From: CAVTHW01 sp963734625
Lineage (GTDB): Bacteria > Acidobacteriota > Terriglobia > Bryobacterales > Bryobacteraceae
Assembly (NCBI GenBank): GCA_963734625.1
Contig: CAVTHW010000012.1
Span: 186,001-250,000, forward strand
Direction: 5' to 3'
DNA: 64,000 bases
Below the pieces are notes generated by a model. It searched no databases, was not told the DNA's origin, and worked only from the letters and a program-made list of their open reading frames with translations. Of the stretch, positions 26,597 through 35,022 are shown piece by piece. The first letter of the stretch is position 1, and each line of letters starts with the position of its first letter. A program made the position numbers and the translations under genes.

Positions 26597-27664
26597 ATGA
26601 AGCCTATCCTGTTGATGCTACTGGCTTCTTTGGCGTCCGCGCAGCAGGGGCAGGACGCCCGGGCGTTGCTCAAGAAAGTTGTTGACACCGCCCGCGCCAC
26701 CAAGAGCTGGCGCGCCGAGTTCACCAGAATCGGCGAGCAGCGTTCCGACAAGGTCTCGGATTTGAGCCAGATGTCCCTCAAGATGACCTTGCAGCGACCT
26801 TCCTCCGCCCTTATCGAGGGCTACCCCGGTTATGTTCTGACTTGTGACGGGGTCACCGCGTGGCGCTACCACCTGAGTCTGAACAATTTCGCGAACGTCC
26901 CCGTGGGCCGCTATCGTTCCTGTCTGGGCTTTTTCCCAGAGTGGACGAATCTGCTGGATGGCTTGCGGTCAGCCGCGATCGTGGGCCGAGACGCTGTGCA
27001 ATTCCAAGGCGCTCAAACGTCGTGCGAGGTGATTCGGATTGAGTACACGCTCCGGCTCGATTTCAGAACGGGCACAGTGGTGGCGCCCGCAGTTAGAACG
27101 TTGTGCATCGAAGCCGGCCGGGCAATGATCTTGCGTGACGAAGTCGTGTACAGCTACACCGCAGTGAATTTTCCCGGCCCCGGCGACTCGTCGGTAGTTA
27201 AAAGGAAGATGACCACGACCTACAGCATGATCGAAAGGAACCCGAACCTGCCCTCGAGCACTTTCCGCTTCGATCCGCCCCTGAACAGCACGACTTTCAG
27301 CATGTATCCGCTGCCGGATTACTACCTGAAGGGCGAGCCTCCGGCAGAGTCAGGGCTAGACACCATGCCAGCCTGGGTCCTGCGCACGGGAAATGGCGTC
27401 CTCGCGCCGGTTGCAGTATCCAAAGTGGCGCCAGAGTATACCGAAGAGGCGCGCCAGGCGGCAATCCAAGGGAAGGTCACTATGCTGGTGTGGGTCAGTT
27501 CGGAGGGCATTCCCGAGCTGATGCGCATCACGCATTCGCTGGACCCTGGTCTGGATTGGAAAGCGATCGAAGCCGTGCGGTCCTGGCGCTTCACACCGGG
27601 TCAGAAGGACGGCAAGCCGGTCTATACGGCAATCTCAATGGATGTGGATTTCCGGCTTCCCTAG
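26597..27664 (+). CDS. Secreted LolA-like protein with C-terminal TonB domain
   Basis: The 355-residue protein starts at ATG 26597, where a signal peptide begins (PILLMLLASLASAQQ). Residues about 20-240 resemble the outer-membrane lipoprotein carrier/DUF2092 beta-sheet fold (YPGYVLTCDGVTAWRYHL, FRFDPPLNSTTF). The last 90 residues are a TonB C-terminal-like domain (KVAPEYTEEARQAAIQGKVTMLVWVSSEGIPELMRI, AVRSWRFTPGQKDGKPV). Such fusions are common in Acidobacteriota. Its stop overlaps the convergent tyrA stop by four bases. Confidence 0.8.
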   Translation: MKPILLMLLASLASAQQGQDARALLKKVVDTARATKSWRAEFTRIGEQRSDKVSDLSQMSLKMTLQRPSSALIEGYPGYVLTCDGVTAWRYHLSLNNFANVPVGRYRSCLGFFPEWTNLLDGLRSAAIVGRDAVQFQGAQTSCEVIRIEYTLRLDFRTGTVVAPAVRTLCIEAGRAMILRDEVVYSYTAVNFPGPGDSSVVKRKMTTTYSMIERNPNLPSSTFRFDPPLNSTTFSMYPLPDYYLKGEPPAESGLDTMPAWVLRTGNGVLAPVAVSKVAPEYTEEARQAAIQGKVTMLVWVSSEGIPELMRITHSLDPGLDWKAIEAVRSWRFTPGQKDGKPVYTAISMDVDFRLP

Positions 27665-28515
27665 CATTCCTCGGGCGGCCGCCGAAGCCGCCGGGCGAAA
27701 TCCGAGGCTAGATCGAACTCCGAGCGCATTCGCGTGTCGGCGATCTTCGCGCGCAGATCCCGCAGCTCGGAAATGTAGGCGTCGAGAGCCAGTTCCACGT
27801 GGTCCGCGTTCGTGGCCAGGATGTCCTGCCAGATGTCGAAGGAACTCATCGCCAGGCGGGTGGTGTCCTCCAAGCCCGGGCCGGCGACGCGCCCGTGTTT
27901 GGCGAGATCGACGCGCCGGGCGACCGTGGCAGCCAGGGCCGTCGAGGCCAACTGCGGAAGGTGCGAGGTGAAGGACACGATACGGTCGTGCTCGGCCGCG
28001 TCGAGCATGACCGGCACGCCTCCGATCCGGCGAAGCCATTCGAGGAAATCCCGTGCCGCGGGCGTCTCGAGGTCCGCCGGCCCCTCCGGCGTCAGGACAT
28101 AAGTGCGCCCGGCAAATAGCTCAGGTTCCGCTTCTTCGACGCCGCGTCTCTCCTTGCCCGCCATCGGGTGACCGCCGAGAAATTGCCCTTTTCGGATGTG
28201 GCGCTTGGCTTGCCCGACAATCTCCGTCTTGGTGCTGCCGGCGTCCGTCACCAGCGCACCCTCCTGGAGCAAAGGATCGAGATCCTCGATGGTGGTCAGA
28301 ATGCCTGAAATGGGCTGAGCGAGGTAAACCAAGTCCGCCTGGGGCACGGCCTGCTCCAACGGGGCCGCCTCGTCGATCACCCCGCGCTTGCGGGCCGCCT
28401 CGATCGTCCGCGGCGAGCTGACTCCGATGATCCGCCCGCGGAAGCCCGCTTTCCGCAAGGCCAGCGCGAACGAACCGCCGATGAGTCCAACCCCGACTAT
28501 GGCAACAGTCTTCAT
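27661..28515 (-). CDS. tyrA: Prephenate dehydrogenase (TyrA)
   Basis: This NAD-dependent enzyme oxidatively decarboxylates prephenate to 4-hydroxyphenylpyruvate for tyrosine. The 284-residue protein has the Rossmann motif VAIVGVGLIGGSFALAL (about 4-20), DAGSTKTEIV, FLGGHPMAGKERRGVEEAE and the helical C-terminal domain (EHDRIVSFTSHLPQLAS). ATG 28515 gives the exact family start MKTVAIVGVG. It is the last gene of the aromatic operon, 84 bp beyond aroF, and that gap holds an inverted repeat. Confidence 0.93.
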   Translation of the reverse strand: MKTVAIVGVGLIGGSFALALRKAGFRGRIIGVSSPRTIEAARKRGVIDEAAPLEQAVPQADLVYLAQPISGILTTIEDLDPLLQEGALVTDAGSTKTEIVGQAKRHIRKGQFLGGHPMAGKERRGVEEAEPELFAGRTYVLTPEGPADLETPAARDFLEWLRRIGGVPVMLDAAEHDRIVSFTSHLPQLASTALAATVARRVDLAKHGRVAGPGLEDTTRLAMSSFDIWQDILATNADHVELALDAYISELRDLRAKIADTRMRSEFDLASDFARRLRRPPEEC

Positions 28516-28521
28516 GGAACG

Positions 28522-28594
28522 TCTCACCACAAAGGCACAAAGACACAAAGCCAAGGATGTGATTTTCTTGTGTCACTGTGTCTTGGTGGTTCAT
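28522..28594. repeat. Imperfect inverted repeat of ACCACAAAGRCACAAAG type
   Basis: The left arm ACCACAAAGGCACAAAGACACAAAG and the right arm CTTGTGTCACTGTGTCTTGGTGGT pair imperfectly across a 20-bp loop. The composition is unlike flanking genes. Repeats of this look are widespread in intergenic spaces of large soil bacterial genomes. It lies between aroF and tyrA and could form an mRNA hairpin. Confidence 0.7.
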
Positions 28595-28599
28595 CCTTT

Positions 28600-29613
28600 T
28601 CACAGGCTGCGCCCCACCACAGGAGCGATGGCGCGCAACTGCACCATCAGTTCGTCGAATTGCTCCGGCTTCAGCGACTGCGCTCCGTCGCTCCGCGCTT
28701 GCTCCGGATGGGGATGCATCTCGATGAGCAGGCCGTCGGCGCCCGCGGCCACCGCCGCGCGTGCCAGCGGCGCCACATGGTCGCGCCGTCCGGTCCCATG
28801 CGACGGATCAGCCAGCATCGGCAGGTGCGAGAGCTTCTTCACCACGGGGATTGCCGAAATGTCCATGGTGTTGCGGGTCGCGCTCTCGAAGGTTCGGATG
28901 CCTCGCTCGCACAGGATCACGTCGTAGTTGCCGGCCGAAAGAATGTACTCCGCCGAAAGAAGCAGTTCCTCGATCGTGGCGGAGATGCCGCGTTTCAACA
29001 GAACGGGTTTGCGCTGCTTGCCGATCTCGCGCAGCAGGGTGTAGTTCTGCATGTTACGGGCGCCCACTTGCAGAATGTCGGCGTACGCCGCCACCACCTC
29101 AATCTGCGACTGATCCATCACCTCACTGACAACATACAAACCATTGCTGTCGGCGGCCTCGCGCATCAGCCGCAGGCCCTCTTCGCCCAAGCCCTGGAAG
29201 CTGTATGGCGAAGAGCGCGGCTTGAAAGCGCCGCCCCGCATGATTTTGACGCCGGCGCGCGCGACAACCTCGGCGGAGCGTTGGATCTGGTCGCGATTCT
29301 CCACGCTGCACGGTCCGGCCATGACCACCACGGCGCTCCCGCCAATCTCCAAGCCGCCCACTTTGATGATCGTGCCACCAGGCCGGAAATGCCGTCCGGC
29401 CAGCTTGTAAGAGGAAGCGATGTGGCGGGCTTCCTTAACGCCATCCAGGAGTTCGAGCTCGACCGGGTCAACGTTCTCCTCCGGGCCCACGCCGCCCAGC
29501 ACGGTGTGTACCACGCCGGTGGAGCGGTGGACCGTGAAGCCCATCGCCACCATGCGGTCGATCACCCGCTGAATCTGCGCCTCGGCGACGCCTTCCTGCA
29601 TGACAACTAACAT
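28600..29613 (-). CDS. aroF: 3-deoxy-7-phosphoheptulonate synthase (DAHP synthase, AroF type I-beta)
   Basis: The enzyme condenses phosphoenolpyruvate with erythrose 4-phosphate, the first shikimate step. The 337-residue protein has an N-terminal ferredoxin-like domain (about 1-70, MLVVMQEGVAEAQIQRVI), then the TIM barrel with MAGPCSVENRDQI, RGGAFKPRSSPYSFQGLG, VGARNMQNY, LLKRG and ADPSHGTGRRDHV. This is the Bacillus/Thermotoga-like type with a regulatory N-terminal domain that can bind aromatic amino acids. It lies between aroQ (28 bp upstream) and tyrA. Confidence 0.94.
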   Translation of the reverse strand: MLVVMQEGVAEAQIQRVIDRMVAMGFTVHRSTGVVHTVLGGVGPEENVDPVELELLDGVKEARHIASSYKLAGRHFRPGGTIIKVGGLEIGGSAVVVMAGPCSVENRDQIQRSAEVVARAGVKIMRGGAFKPRSSPYSFQGLGEEGLRLMREAADSNGLYVVSEVMDQSQIEVVAAYADILQVGARNMQNYTLLREIGKQRKPVLLKRGISATIEELLLSAEYILSAGNYDVILCERGIRTFESATRNTMDISAIPVVKKLSHLPMLADPSHGTGRRDHVAPLARAAVAAGADGLLIEMHPHPEQARSDGAQSLKPEQFDELMVQLRAIAPVVGRSL

Positions 29614-29641
29614 AAAGAGCTAACCTTTCAATACCGCTCGC

Positions 29642-29950
29642 TCACGCTTGCGGTTCGGGCTTCTGTTGCATGCGCAGCTTCTGCACATTGCGCATTTCGT
29701 CTATCACGCGCTCGAAGATGCGCTTCACGGCTTCCGACGGCAGCGGGCCGCCGTTATGGTTGGTGATGTTCGCGTACACTTCGTCCTCGCGCCGGGGTTC
29801 GTAAATCGGCATCGCCAGCACGCGCTTGGCCTTGCCGATCTGCTCCACCGCTCGAGTGCGCTCATTCAACAGTTCCAGAATGCGCAGATCCAGTTCATCG
29901 ATGCGCTGGCGGCATTCATTGAGCGCCTGGAACGCGTCTTCCTTGGTCAT
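29642..29950 (-). CDS. aroQ: Chorismate mutase (AroQ)
   Basis: The 102-residue all-helical enzyme rearranges chorismate to prephenate, which feeds tyrA. Motifs are RIDELDLRILELLNERTRAVEQIGKAKR (active-site Arg and Lys) and IYEPRREDEVYANI. It has monofunctional AroQ length. Its ATG overlaps the trpA stop by four bases (ATGA). The operon thus joins the tryptophan branch to the prephenate branch. Confidence 0.92.
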   Translation of the reverse strand: MTKEDAFQALNECRQRIDELDLRILELLNERTRAVEQIGKAKRVLAMPIYEPRREDEVYANITNHNGGPLPSEAVKRIFERVIDEMRNVQKLRMQQKPEPQA

Positions 29951-30744
29951 GTCCCCTTCAATTTGCGCGCCAGCGCCTCCAGCGAGCCCGGTAACGATGG
30001 ACTGCCAGCCTGGCTTTCGATCAAGCGCACGAAGGCGCTCCCCACTACAACTGCATCCGCCAGCTTACCCGCCTGCGTCACCTGATCGGGCGTGGAAATC
30101 CCGAACCCGATCGCCAGCGGCAGTTCGGTAACCCGTCGCATGGATTCCACCAGTGGCTCTACCGCACTGGAGAGCGACTGCCTCTCGCCCGTAACTCCCG
30201 TGCGTGACACCAAGTATACGAAGCCCGACGAGTATTCCGCCACCAGCTTCAGCCGCTCCGGGGTACTGGTCGGAGCCGCCAGAAACACCGTGTCGAGGCC
30301 CTGGGCGCGCATGATGCCGGTGTAGGCGTGCGCCTCCTCCACGCTGAGGTCCGTAATCAGGCAGCCGTCGATGCCGGCCGCGCGTGCGTCGGCTGCCAGC
30401 GCCTCCAGGCCGTACCGCAGAATCGGGTTCAGATAGCTGAACAGTAACAGCGGAACCTCGGACTTACGCCGGATCTCCCTCGCCACATCAAGAGCCTTCC
30501 TCAGCGTGGTTCCGGCCTTGAGCGACCGCTCCATGGCCGCCTGGATCACCCGGCCGTCGGCCACTGGATCGGAGAAGGGAACCCCGAGCTCGATCAGATC
30601 CGCACCGCCCCGCTCCAGGGCCCAGGCCAGCTCGGGCGTCACCTCCAGCGAGGGGTCGCCGACGGTGATGTAGGCAACCAGACCCTTCTTGCCTTGTTTC
30701 CACAGGCTTTCGAACAGCGTGAAAATGCGAGTCGGGCTACTCAC
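29947..30744 (-). CDS. trpA: Tryptophan synthase alpha subunit
   Basis: TrpA cleaves indole-3-glycerol phosphate and channels indole to TrpB. The roughly 265-residue protein has LVAYITVGDPS, the catalytic Glu in LIELGVPFSDPVADGRVIQAA, the catalytic Asp region LITDLSVEEA, and the phosphate loop IGFGISTPDQV. Starts: GTG 30744 (VSSPTRIFTLFES, matching usual TrpA N termini, overlapping trpB by 8 bp) or ATG 30753. I prefer the GTG but cannot exclude the ATG. Confidence 0.93.
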   Translation of the reverse strand: MSSPTRIFTLFESLWKQGKKGLVAYITVGDPSLEVTPELAWALERGGADLIELGVPFSDPVADGRVIQAAMERSLKAGTTLRKALDVAREIRRKSEVPLLLFSYLNPILRYGLEALAADARAAGIDGCLITDLSVEEAHAYTGIMRAQGLDTVFLAAPTSTPERLKLVAEYSSGFVYLVSRTGVTGERQSLSSAVEPLVESMRRVTELPLAIGFGISTPDQVTQAGKLADAVVVGSAFVRLIESQAGSPSLPGSLEALARKLKGT

Positions 30745-31933
30745 TGTCCACATCCTGCAGGTGCTGGCGATAGATATCGATGTCCTTGTCGCCACGGCCT
30801 GAAAGGTTAATCAGAAACACCTGGCCCGTGGCCGCTGGCGCCCGGCGGATCGCCTCCGCCACGGCGTGCGCCGACTCGAGCGCCGGGATGAGGCCCTCGA
30901 TGCGCGACAGGGTCCGCGCCGCATCCAGCGCCTCGCCATCGCTGATGGAAACATACTCCGCGCGGCCCCGATCGTGCAGCCAGGCGTGTTCCGGTCCCAC
31001 CAGCGCGTAGTCCAGGCCTGCCGATACGGAGTGGGTCAGCGCCACCTGCCCGTCTTCGTCCTGAAGCAAGTAACTGTAAGCGCCCTGCAGCACGCCCGGG
31101 GAACCGCCCGCGAAACGGGCCGCGTGCTCGCCCAGCGCCGTGCCCCGGCCGCCGGCCTCGATGCCGATCAGCCGCACCTTCGGCTCCGGAATGAATGGCG
31201 CGAAAATCCCAATGGAATTGCTTCCGCCGCCCACGCAGGCGAAGACCGCGTCCGGCAGGCGTCCTTCCGCCGCCAGGATCTGCCGGTGAGCCTCTTCGCC
31301 GATAACGCTCTGAAAATCGCGCACGATCGTGGGATACGGATGCGCCCCCAGCGCCGAGCCCAGCAGGTAGTGGGTGTTTGAGACGTTCGTTACCCAATCG
31401 CGCATGGCCTCGCTGATGGCGTCCTTCAGAGTCTGGCTACCGGTCGCGACGCCCACGACCTTCGCCCCCAGCATCCGCATCCGAAAGACATTGAGGCTCT
31501 GGCGGCGCATGTCTTCCGCGCCCATGTAGACCACGCACTCCAGGCCGAACAAGGCCGCCACCGTGGCCGTGGCCACGCCGTGCTGCCCCGCGCCGGTCTC
31601 GGCGACGATGCGGGTCTTGCCCATGCGGCGGGCCAGCAGAATCTGCCCCAGACAGTTGTTGATCTTGTGCGCGCCGGTGTGCAGCAGATCCTCCCGCTTG
31701 ATGTAGATACGCGCGCCGCCCAGCGTTTTCGAAAGGCGTCGCGCGAAATACAGCGGCGTGGGCCGTCCGGCATAGTTGGCGAGTAAGTCGTCCAGTTCCC
31801 TTTGGAACGCCGGATCAGAGCGCGCCTCGGAATAAGCGCGCTCCAGTTCCTCGAGGGGTGCCATCAGCACCTCGGGAACGAAGCGCCCGCCGTAAGGACC
31901 GAAATGGCCCGGCGCTTGGGATTCAGTACTCAT
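30737..31933 (-). CDS. trpB: Tryptophan synthase beta subunit
   Basis: The PLP enzyme joins indole and serine. The 398-residue TrpB1-type protein has GRFVPEVLMAPLEELE, the PLP-lysine region REDLLHTGAHKINNCLGQ, the PLP phosphate loop CVGGGSNSIGIF and GIEAGGRG. It overlaps trpF by 4 bp and trpA by about 8 bp, typical of a complex-forming pair. Length and motifs are intact. Confidence 0.95.
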   Translation of the reverse strand: MSTESQAPGHFGPYGGRFVPEVLMAPLEELERAYSEARSDPAFQRELDDLLANYAGRPTPLYFARRLSKTLGGARIYIKREDLLHTGAHKINNCLGQILLARRMGKTRIVAETGAGQHGVATATVAALFGLECVVYMGAEDMRRQSLNVFRMRMLGAKVVGVATGSQTLKDAISEAMRDWVTNVSNTHYLLGSALGAHPYPTIVRDFQSVIGEEAHRQILAAEGRLPDAVFACVGGGSNSIGIFAPFIPEPKVRLIGIEAGGRGTALGEHAARFAGGSPGVLQGAYSYLLQDEDGQVALTHSVSAGLDYALVGPEHAWLHDRGRAEYVSISDGEALDAARTLSRIEGLIPALESAHAVAEAIRRAPAATGQVFLINLSGRGDKDIDIYRQHLQDVDSE

Positions 31934-32535
31934 TCCACACTCTCCGCCAACGCCGCTTCAAGGAACCGCGCCATCCTGGCATGGTCCTTACGCCCTGGGA
32001 TCGATTCGAGGCGCGAGCAGGAGTCCACTCCCCAGGGGCGCGCCAGCCGGATCGCCGCCCGCACGTTGTCCGCATCGAGGCCGCCGGCCAGAATGATCTT
32101 CTTCGCAGCGTGCCTGGCCTTCGACCAATCGAACGTGCGCCCGCTGCCGCCGTATCGCTCCGACGGCGCATCCAGCAGAAACGCCTCGGCGTCGTATGCA
32201 TCCATCGCCGCGGGATCGAAACGCTGGTCCACCCGCAGCGCCTTCCACACGCGCGTCCCGCGGGGCAGCGCCTCCGGCGGTTCGTCCCCATGCAGTTGCG
32301 CCACATCGATACCCGCCGCGGCGCAAATGCGCTCCACCTCTTCCGGCGGCTCGTTCACAAAGACGCCCACCTTCCAAACGCTCGCGGGCAAGCCTTCAAT
32401 GATGCGCGCGACATCCTCGGGCGCAACGTAACGCGGGCTCTTGGAGTAGAAGTTGAAGCCCAGCGCCGCCGCGCCGCCCTCGACGGCAGCCTGTGCGTCT
32501 TCCCGGTTGGTGATGCCGCAGATCTTCACCATCAT
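31930..32535 (-). CDS. trpF: Phosphoribosylanthranilate isomerase
   Basis: This TIM-barrel enzyme isomerises PRA to CdRP. The 201-residue protein has the catalytic Cys in VKICGITN, GFNFYSKSPRYV, QLHGDEPPE, the catalytic Asp in FLLDAPSERYGGSGRTFDW and LAGGLDADNVRAAI. The start is ATGATG, with the trpC TGA in between (A-TGA-TG); either ATG (32535 or 32532) is possible. Confidence 0.94.
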   Translation of the reverse strand: MMVKICGITNREDAQAAVEGGAAALGFNFYSKSPRYVAPEDVARIIEGLPASVWKVGVFVNEPPEEVERICAAAGIDVAQLHGDEPPEALPRGTRVWKALRVDQRFDPAAMDAYDAEAFLLDAPSERYGGSGRTFDWSKARHAAKKIILAGGLDADNVRAAIRLARPWGVDSCSRLESIPGRKDHARMARFLEAALAESVE

Positions 32536-33317
32536 GTCGTGAGCTCCCTTAACGCTTCAACCCGATTGGGGGACTTCATCAGGCGTTCGCCGACCAGAAA
32601 GGCGTCGAAGCCCGCCGCGCGCAGCTTCTGGATATCCGTGGCGGAGGCGATCCCGCTCTCGCTCACCTTCAGCACGTGCGGCGGAATCCGCTCCGCCAGC
32701 CGCAATGAGGTTTCCAGGGTGACGTCGAAGGTGCGGAGGTCCCGGTTGTTGACTCCGATCATCTCCGCGCCCGAGGCCAGGGCCAGCTCCAGCTCGCGGC
32801 CGTCGTGGACCTCGACTAGTGCGGCGATCTGAAACCCGGCCGCGTACTCGCGCAATTGCTGTAGCCTGCGCAGGGGGAGAATTGCGGCGATCAACAGCAC
32901 CGCGTCGGCGTCGTGCGCCGCAGCCTCGGCGATCTGGCTTTCGTCCAGAATAAAGTCCTTCCGCAGCACCGGCAGGGAAGTCGCCGCGCGGGCCGCGCAC
33001 AGGTCGGTGAGGCCGCCCTGGAAGAACTCCTGGTCGGTGAGGACGGAGAGCGCCGCCGCGCCGCCTTGCTCATAATCGCGGGCGATGGCCGGCGGGTCGA
33101 ACTCATCCACCAGCAGGCCCTTGCTCGGAGAGGCTTTTTTGATCTCGGCGATGATGGCGGGCGACTTAGCTCGCAGCGCCGCCGCGAAATCCCGGCGGAG
33201 CTTCAGCTTCGGCTCGGCTCGGCGCTCCCACTCCTGGCGCGTGAGGGAAGCGCGGGCGAGTTCCTCCCGCTTTTGTTGGACAATTCGAGCCAGGATGCCT
33301 GGATTTGCCTCGGTCAT
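32532..33317 (-). CDS. trpC: Indole-3-glycerol phosphate synthase
   Basis: The enzyme closes the indole ring from CdRP. The 261-residue protein shows KKASPSKG (about 60-67), LSVLTDQEFFQGG, VLRKDFILDESQI, VEVHDGRELE, IGVNNRDLRTF and SESGIASA, all standard TrpC motifs. It is the first gene of the minus-strand aromatic operon and is separated by 40 bp from the divergent VWFA-related gene, so promoters of both must lie in this gap. trpE, trpG and trpD are not in the window. Confidence 0.95.
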   Translation of the reverse strand: MTEANPGILARIVQQKREELARASLTRQEWERRAEPKLKLRRDFAAALRAKSPAIIAEIKKASPSKGLLVDEFDPPAIARDYEQGGAAALSVLTDQEFFQGGLTDLCAARAATSLPVLRKDFILDESQIAEAAAHDADAVLLIAAILPLRRLQQLREYAAGFQIAALVEVHDGRELELALASGAEMIGVNNRDLRTFDVTLETSLRLAERIPPHVLKVSESGIASATDIQKLRAAGFDAFLVGERLMKSPNRVEALRELTT

Positions 33318-33357
33318 ACAGGGGATTCTTCATCCTAGCAAAGTGAGACGCCGTGAT
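33318..33357. promoter_or_regulatory. Divergent intergenic region between trpC and VWFA-related gene
   Basis: Only 40 bp separate two divergent starts, so at least one promoter must overlap coding sequence. No clear trp leader peptide or attenuator-like terminator hairpin is visible, so attenuation control of the trp genes from here looks unlikely. Confidence 0.35.
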
Positions 33358-35022
33358 ATGCTGACTGCAGCCATGACGACGCGCCGGCATCTGCTCGTCA
33401 TTTCGGTCTGTCTGACCTGTTCCGCCGCCGGGGCGGGGATTGTTCGGGTTGAGAACCCAACGGGGAGTATTAACGTTCGGACGGTGATGGGCGGCCGGGA
33501 AGCGCACGTTCGCGCCTCCGTCCAGTCGCGGGCGCTTCGCCGGGACGATGTGAAGTACACCGAAGCACCAGGGGTGTTTTTGGTGCAATGCCAGCCTGCC
33601 GACGGCGCGCGGGTCGATCTGGATATCGAGCTTCCTCACTTGTCGGGCCTGGAGGCTGTTACAGATAGCGGGGCGATCCGGATCGACGGGCTGATCCGAA
33701 TCGCGGACTTGAGTACCAACACTGGCGACATCAGGTTAGCCATGCCGTGGGAACTGATGCGCCTGCGGGCTGTCTCCGAACAGAAGCCGAAGCAGTTCAA
33801 TAACCCAAAGGCGAAGGGTGTGCGCTTCCAGAGCGAGCGATTGGGTGATTTCTGGACCGTGTACGATCGAAGCCCCAATGAGGGGGATTGGCACAGCCCC
33901 AAGGTCGGGCGAGTGCCGGGCACTGGGGGCGAGGCCGGACGCAACGTTCTTCTTTATGTCTTCCCCCGGTACACCACATACGGCGAGATTCGGGTGAGCG
34001 CCAGATCCCCTGGCCGGTTGGACATCGAGGACTCTCCACTGCCGGAGGACTCATGGGTGAAGCCGGCGAGAGTTGCTAAGGCGATCTTGGATAGCTTGCC
34101 GGGGGGACTCGTGAAGGCAGGCGGCAAGAAGGGCTCCGATGTCAGCAAGCGCGGGGTACAGGTCGCGGTCCCGGATGGAAACCCGGTCTTTACTTCCAAC
34201 GTGCGGCTGGTCAATCTGTCGGTGCCGGTTTATGACGGTGATGGGCGCCCGTTCCCCGGCCTGAAACCCGAGGACTTCGAGGTGTTGGAGGACGGGGTGC
34301 CTCAGAAGGTCGCCCTGGCTGCGTCCGAGGAGCTTCCGTTTAATCTGGTTCTGCTGCTTGACTGGAGCGGCAGCACGGTGGACGAGCGCCCGGCGATGAG
34401 AGAAGCCGCTCGGGGGTTCGTAGGTATGGCGCGGCCGCAGGACCGGATTGCGATTTACGCCTTGGAAAACAGCCTCTTTGAGGTGCTATGGCCGTTGACC
34501 ACTGACCACCAGCAGGTGCTGGCGTCAGTTGAAACGTTGGCTCAGCTTCTGGGTGGGACACCTCTTTACAGCGCCATTGTCCTATCGTACGCACAGGAGT
34601 CCTTGCACCTCACGCAGGACCGCAGCGCACTGGTTGTTCTCAGCGACGGTTGGGATACTGGAAATGCGGATAGTTCTGGCTCTAGCCCTCCTTTTGAGAG
34701 GCTGCGTAGCGCGGTTGCGGAGATGAACGTTCTGCTGTACCCGATCCTCCTGCCGGCGGGCGATGCCGGTTTCGCTCCCAAGCGCTACCGCGATCGGATG
34801 CAGCAACTGGCCGATGCCAGCGGCGGACGCCTGTTCCCGGCCAAGTCGATCCGGGACCTGGCGCCGGTTTACGCGCAAGTGGCCGAGGAACTGCGCAGCG
34901 TCTACAGCATCGGTTACTACCCGCAGAACCAGAACTTCAACGGGAAGTACCGTCGAATCGAGGTGAGGGTGAAGCGCCCCGGTCTCACCCTGCGCACGAG
35001 GCCGGGTTATTACGCCTGGTGA
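33358..35022 (+). CDS. Secreted VWFA-related acidobacterial protein
   Basis: The 554-residue protein starts at ATG 33358 (33373 is an alternative) with a signal peptide (HLLVISVCLTCSAAGAG). A beta-rich N-terminal part (about 25-270) includes repeated-looking strands typical of DUF4097-like adhesin folds (VENPTGSINVRTVMGGREAHV). Then comes the VWFA-related domain with VYDGDGRPFPGLKPEDFEVLEDGVPQ, LVLLLDWSGST (MIDAS-like DxSxS) and the C-terminal YSIGYYPQN signature. The type matches the large acidobacterial family TIGR03436. Likely exported; function unknown. Confidence 0.85.
   Translation: MLTAAMTTRRHLLVISVCLTCSAAGAGIVRVENPTGSINVRTVMGGREAHVRASVQSRALRRDDVKYTEAPGVFLVQCQPADGARVDLDIELPHLSGLEAVTDSGAIRIDGLIRIADLSTNTGDIRLAMPWELMRLRAVSEQKPKQFNNPKAKGVRFQSERLGDFWTVYDRSPNEGDWHSPKVGRVPGTGGEAGRNVLLYVFPRYTTYGEIRVSARSPGRLDIEDSPLPEDSWVKPARVAKAILDSLPGGLVKAGGKKGSDVSKRGVQVAVPDGNPVFTSNVRLVNLSVPVYDGDGRPFPGLKPEDFEVLEDGVPQKVALAASEELPFNLVLLLDWSGSTVDERPAMREAARGFVGMARPQDRIAIYALENSLFEVLWPLTTDHQQVLASVETLAQLLGGTPLYSAIVLSYAQESLHLTQDRSALVVLSDGWDTGNADSSGSSPPFERLRSAVAEMNVLLYPILLPAGDAGFAPKRYRDRMQQLADASGGRLFPAKSIRDLAPVYAQVAEELRSVYSIGYYPQNQNFNGKYRRIEVRVKRPGLTLRTRPGYYAW

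Noticed and set aside
33318..33357. trp attenuator or T-box in front of trpC
   Set aside because: Only 40 bp and no leader peptide, Trp codon run or terminator hairpin are visible.
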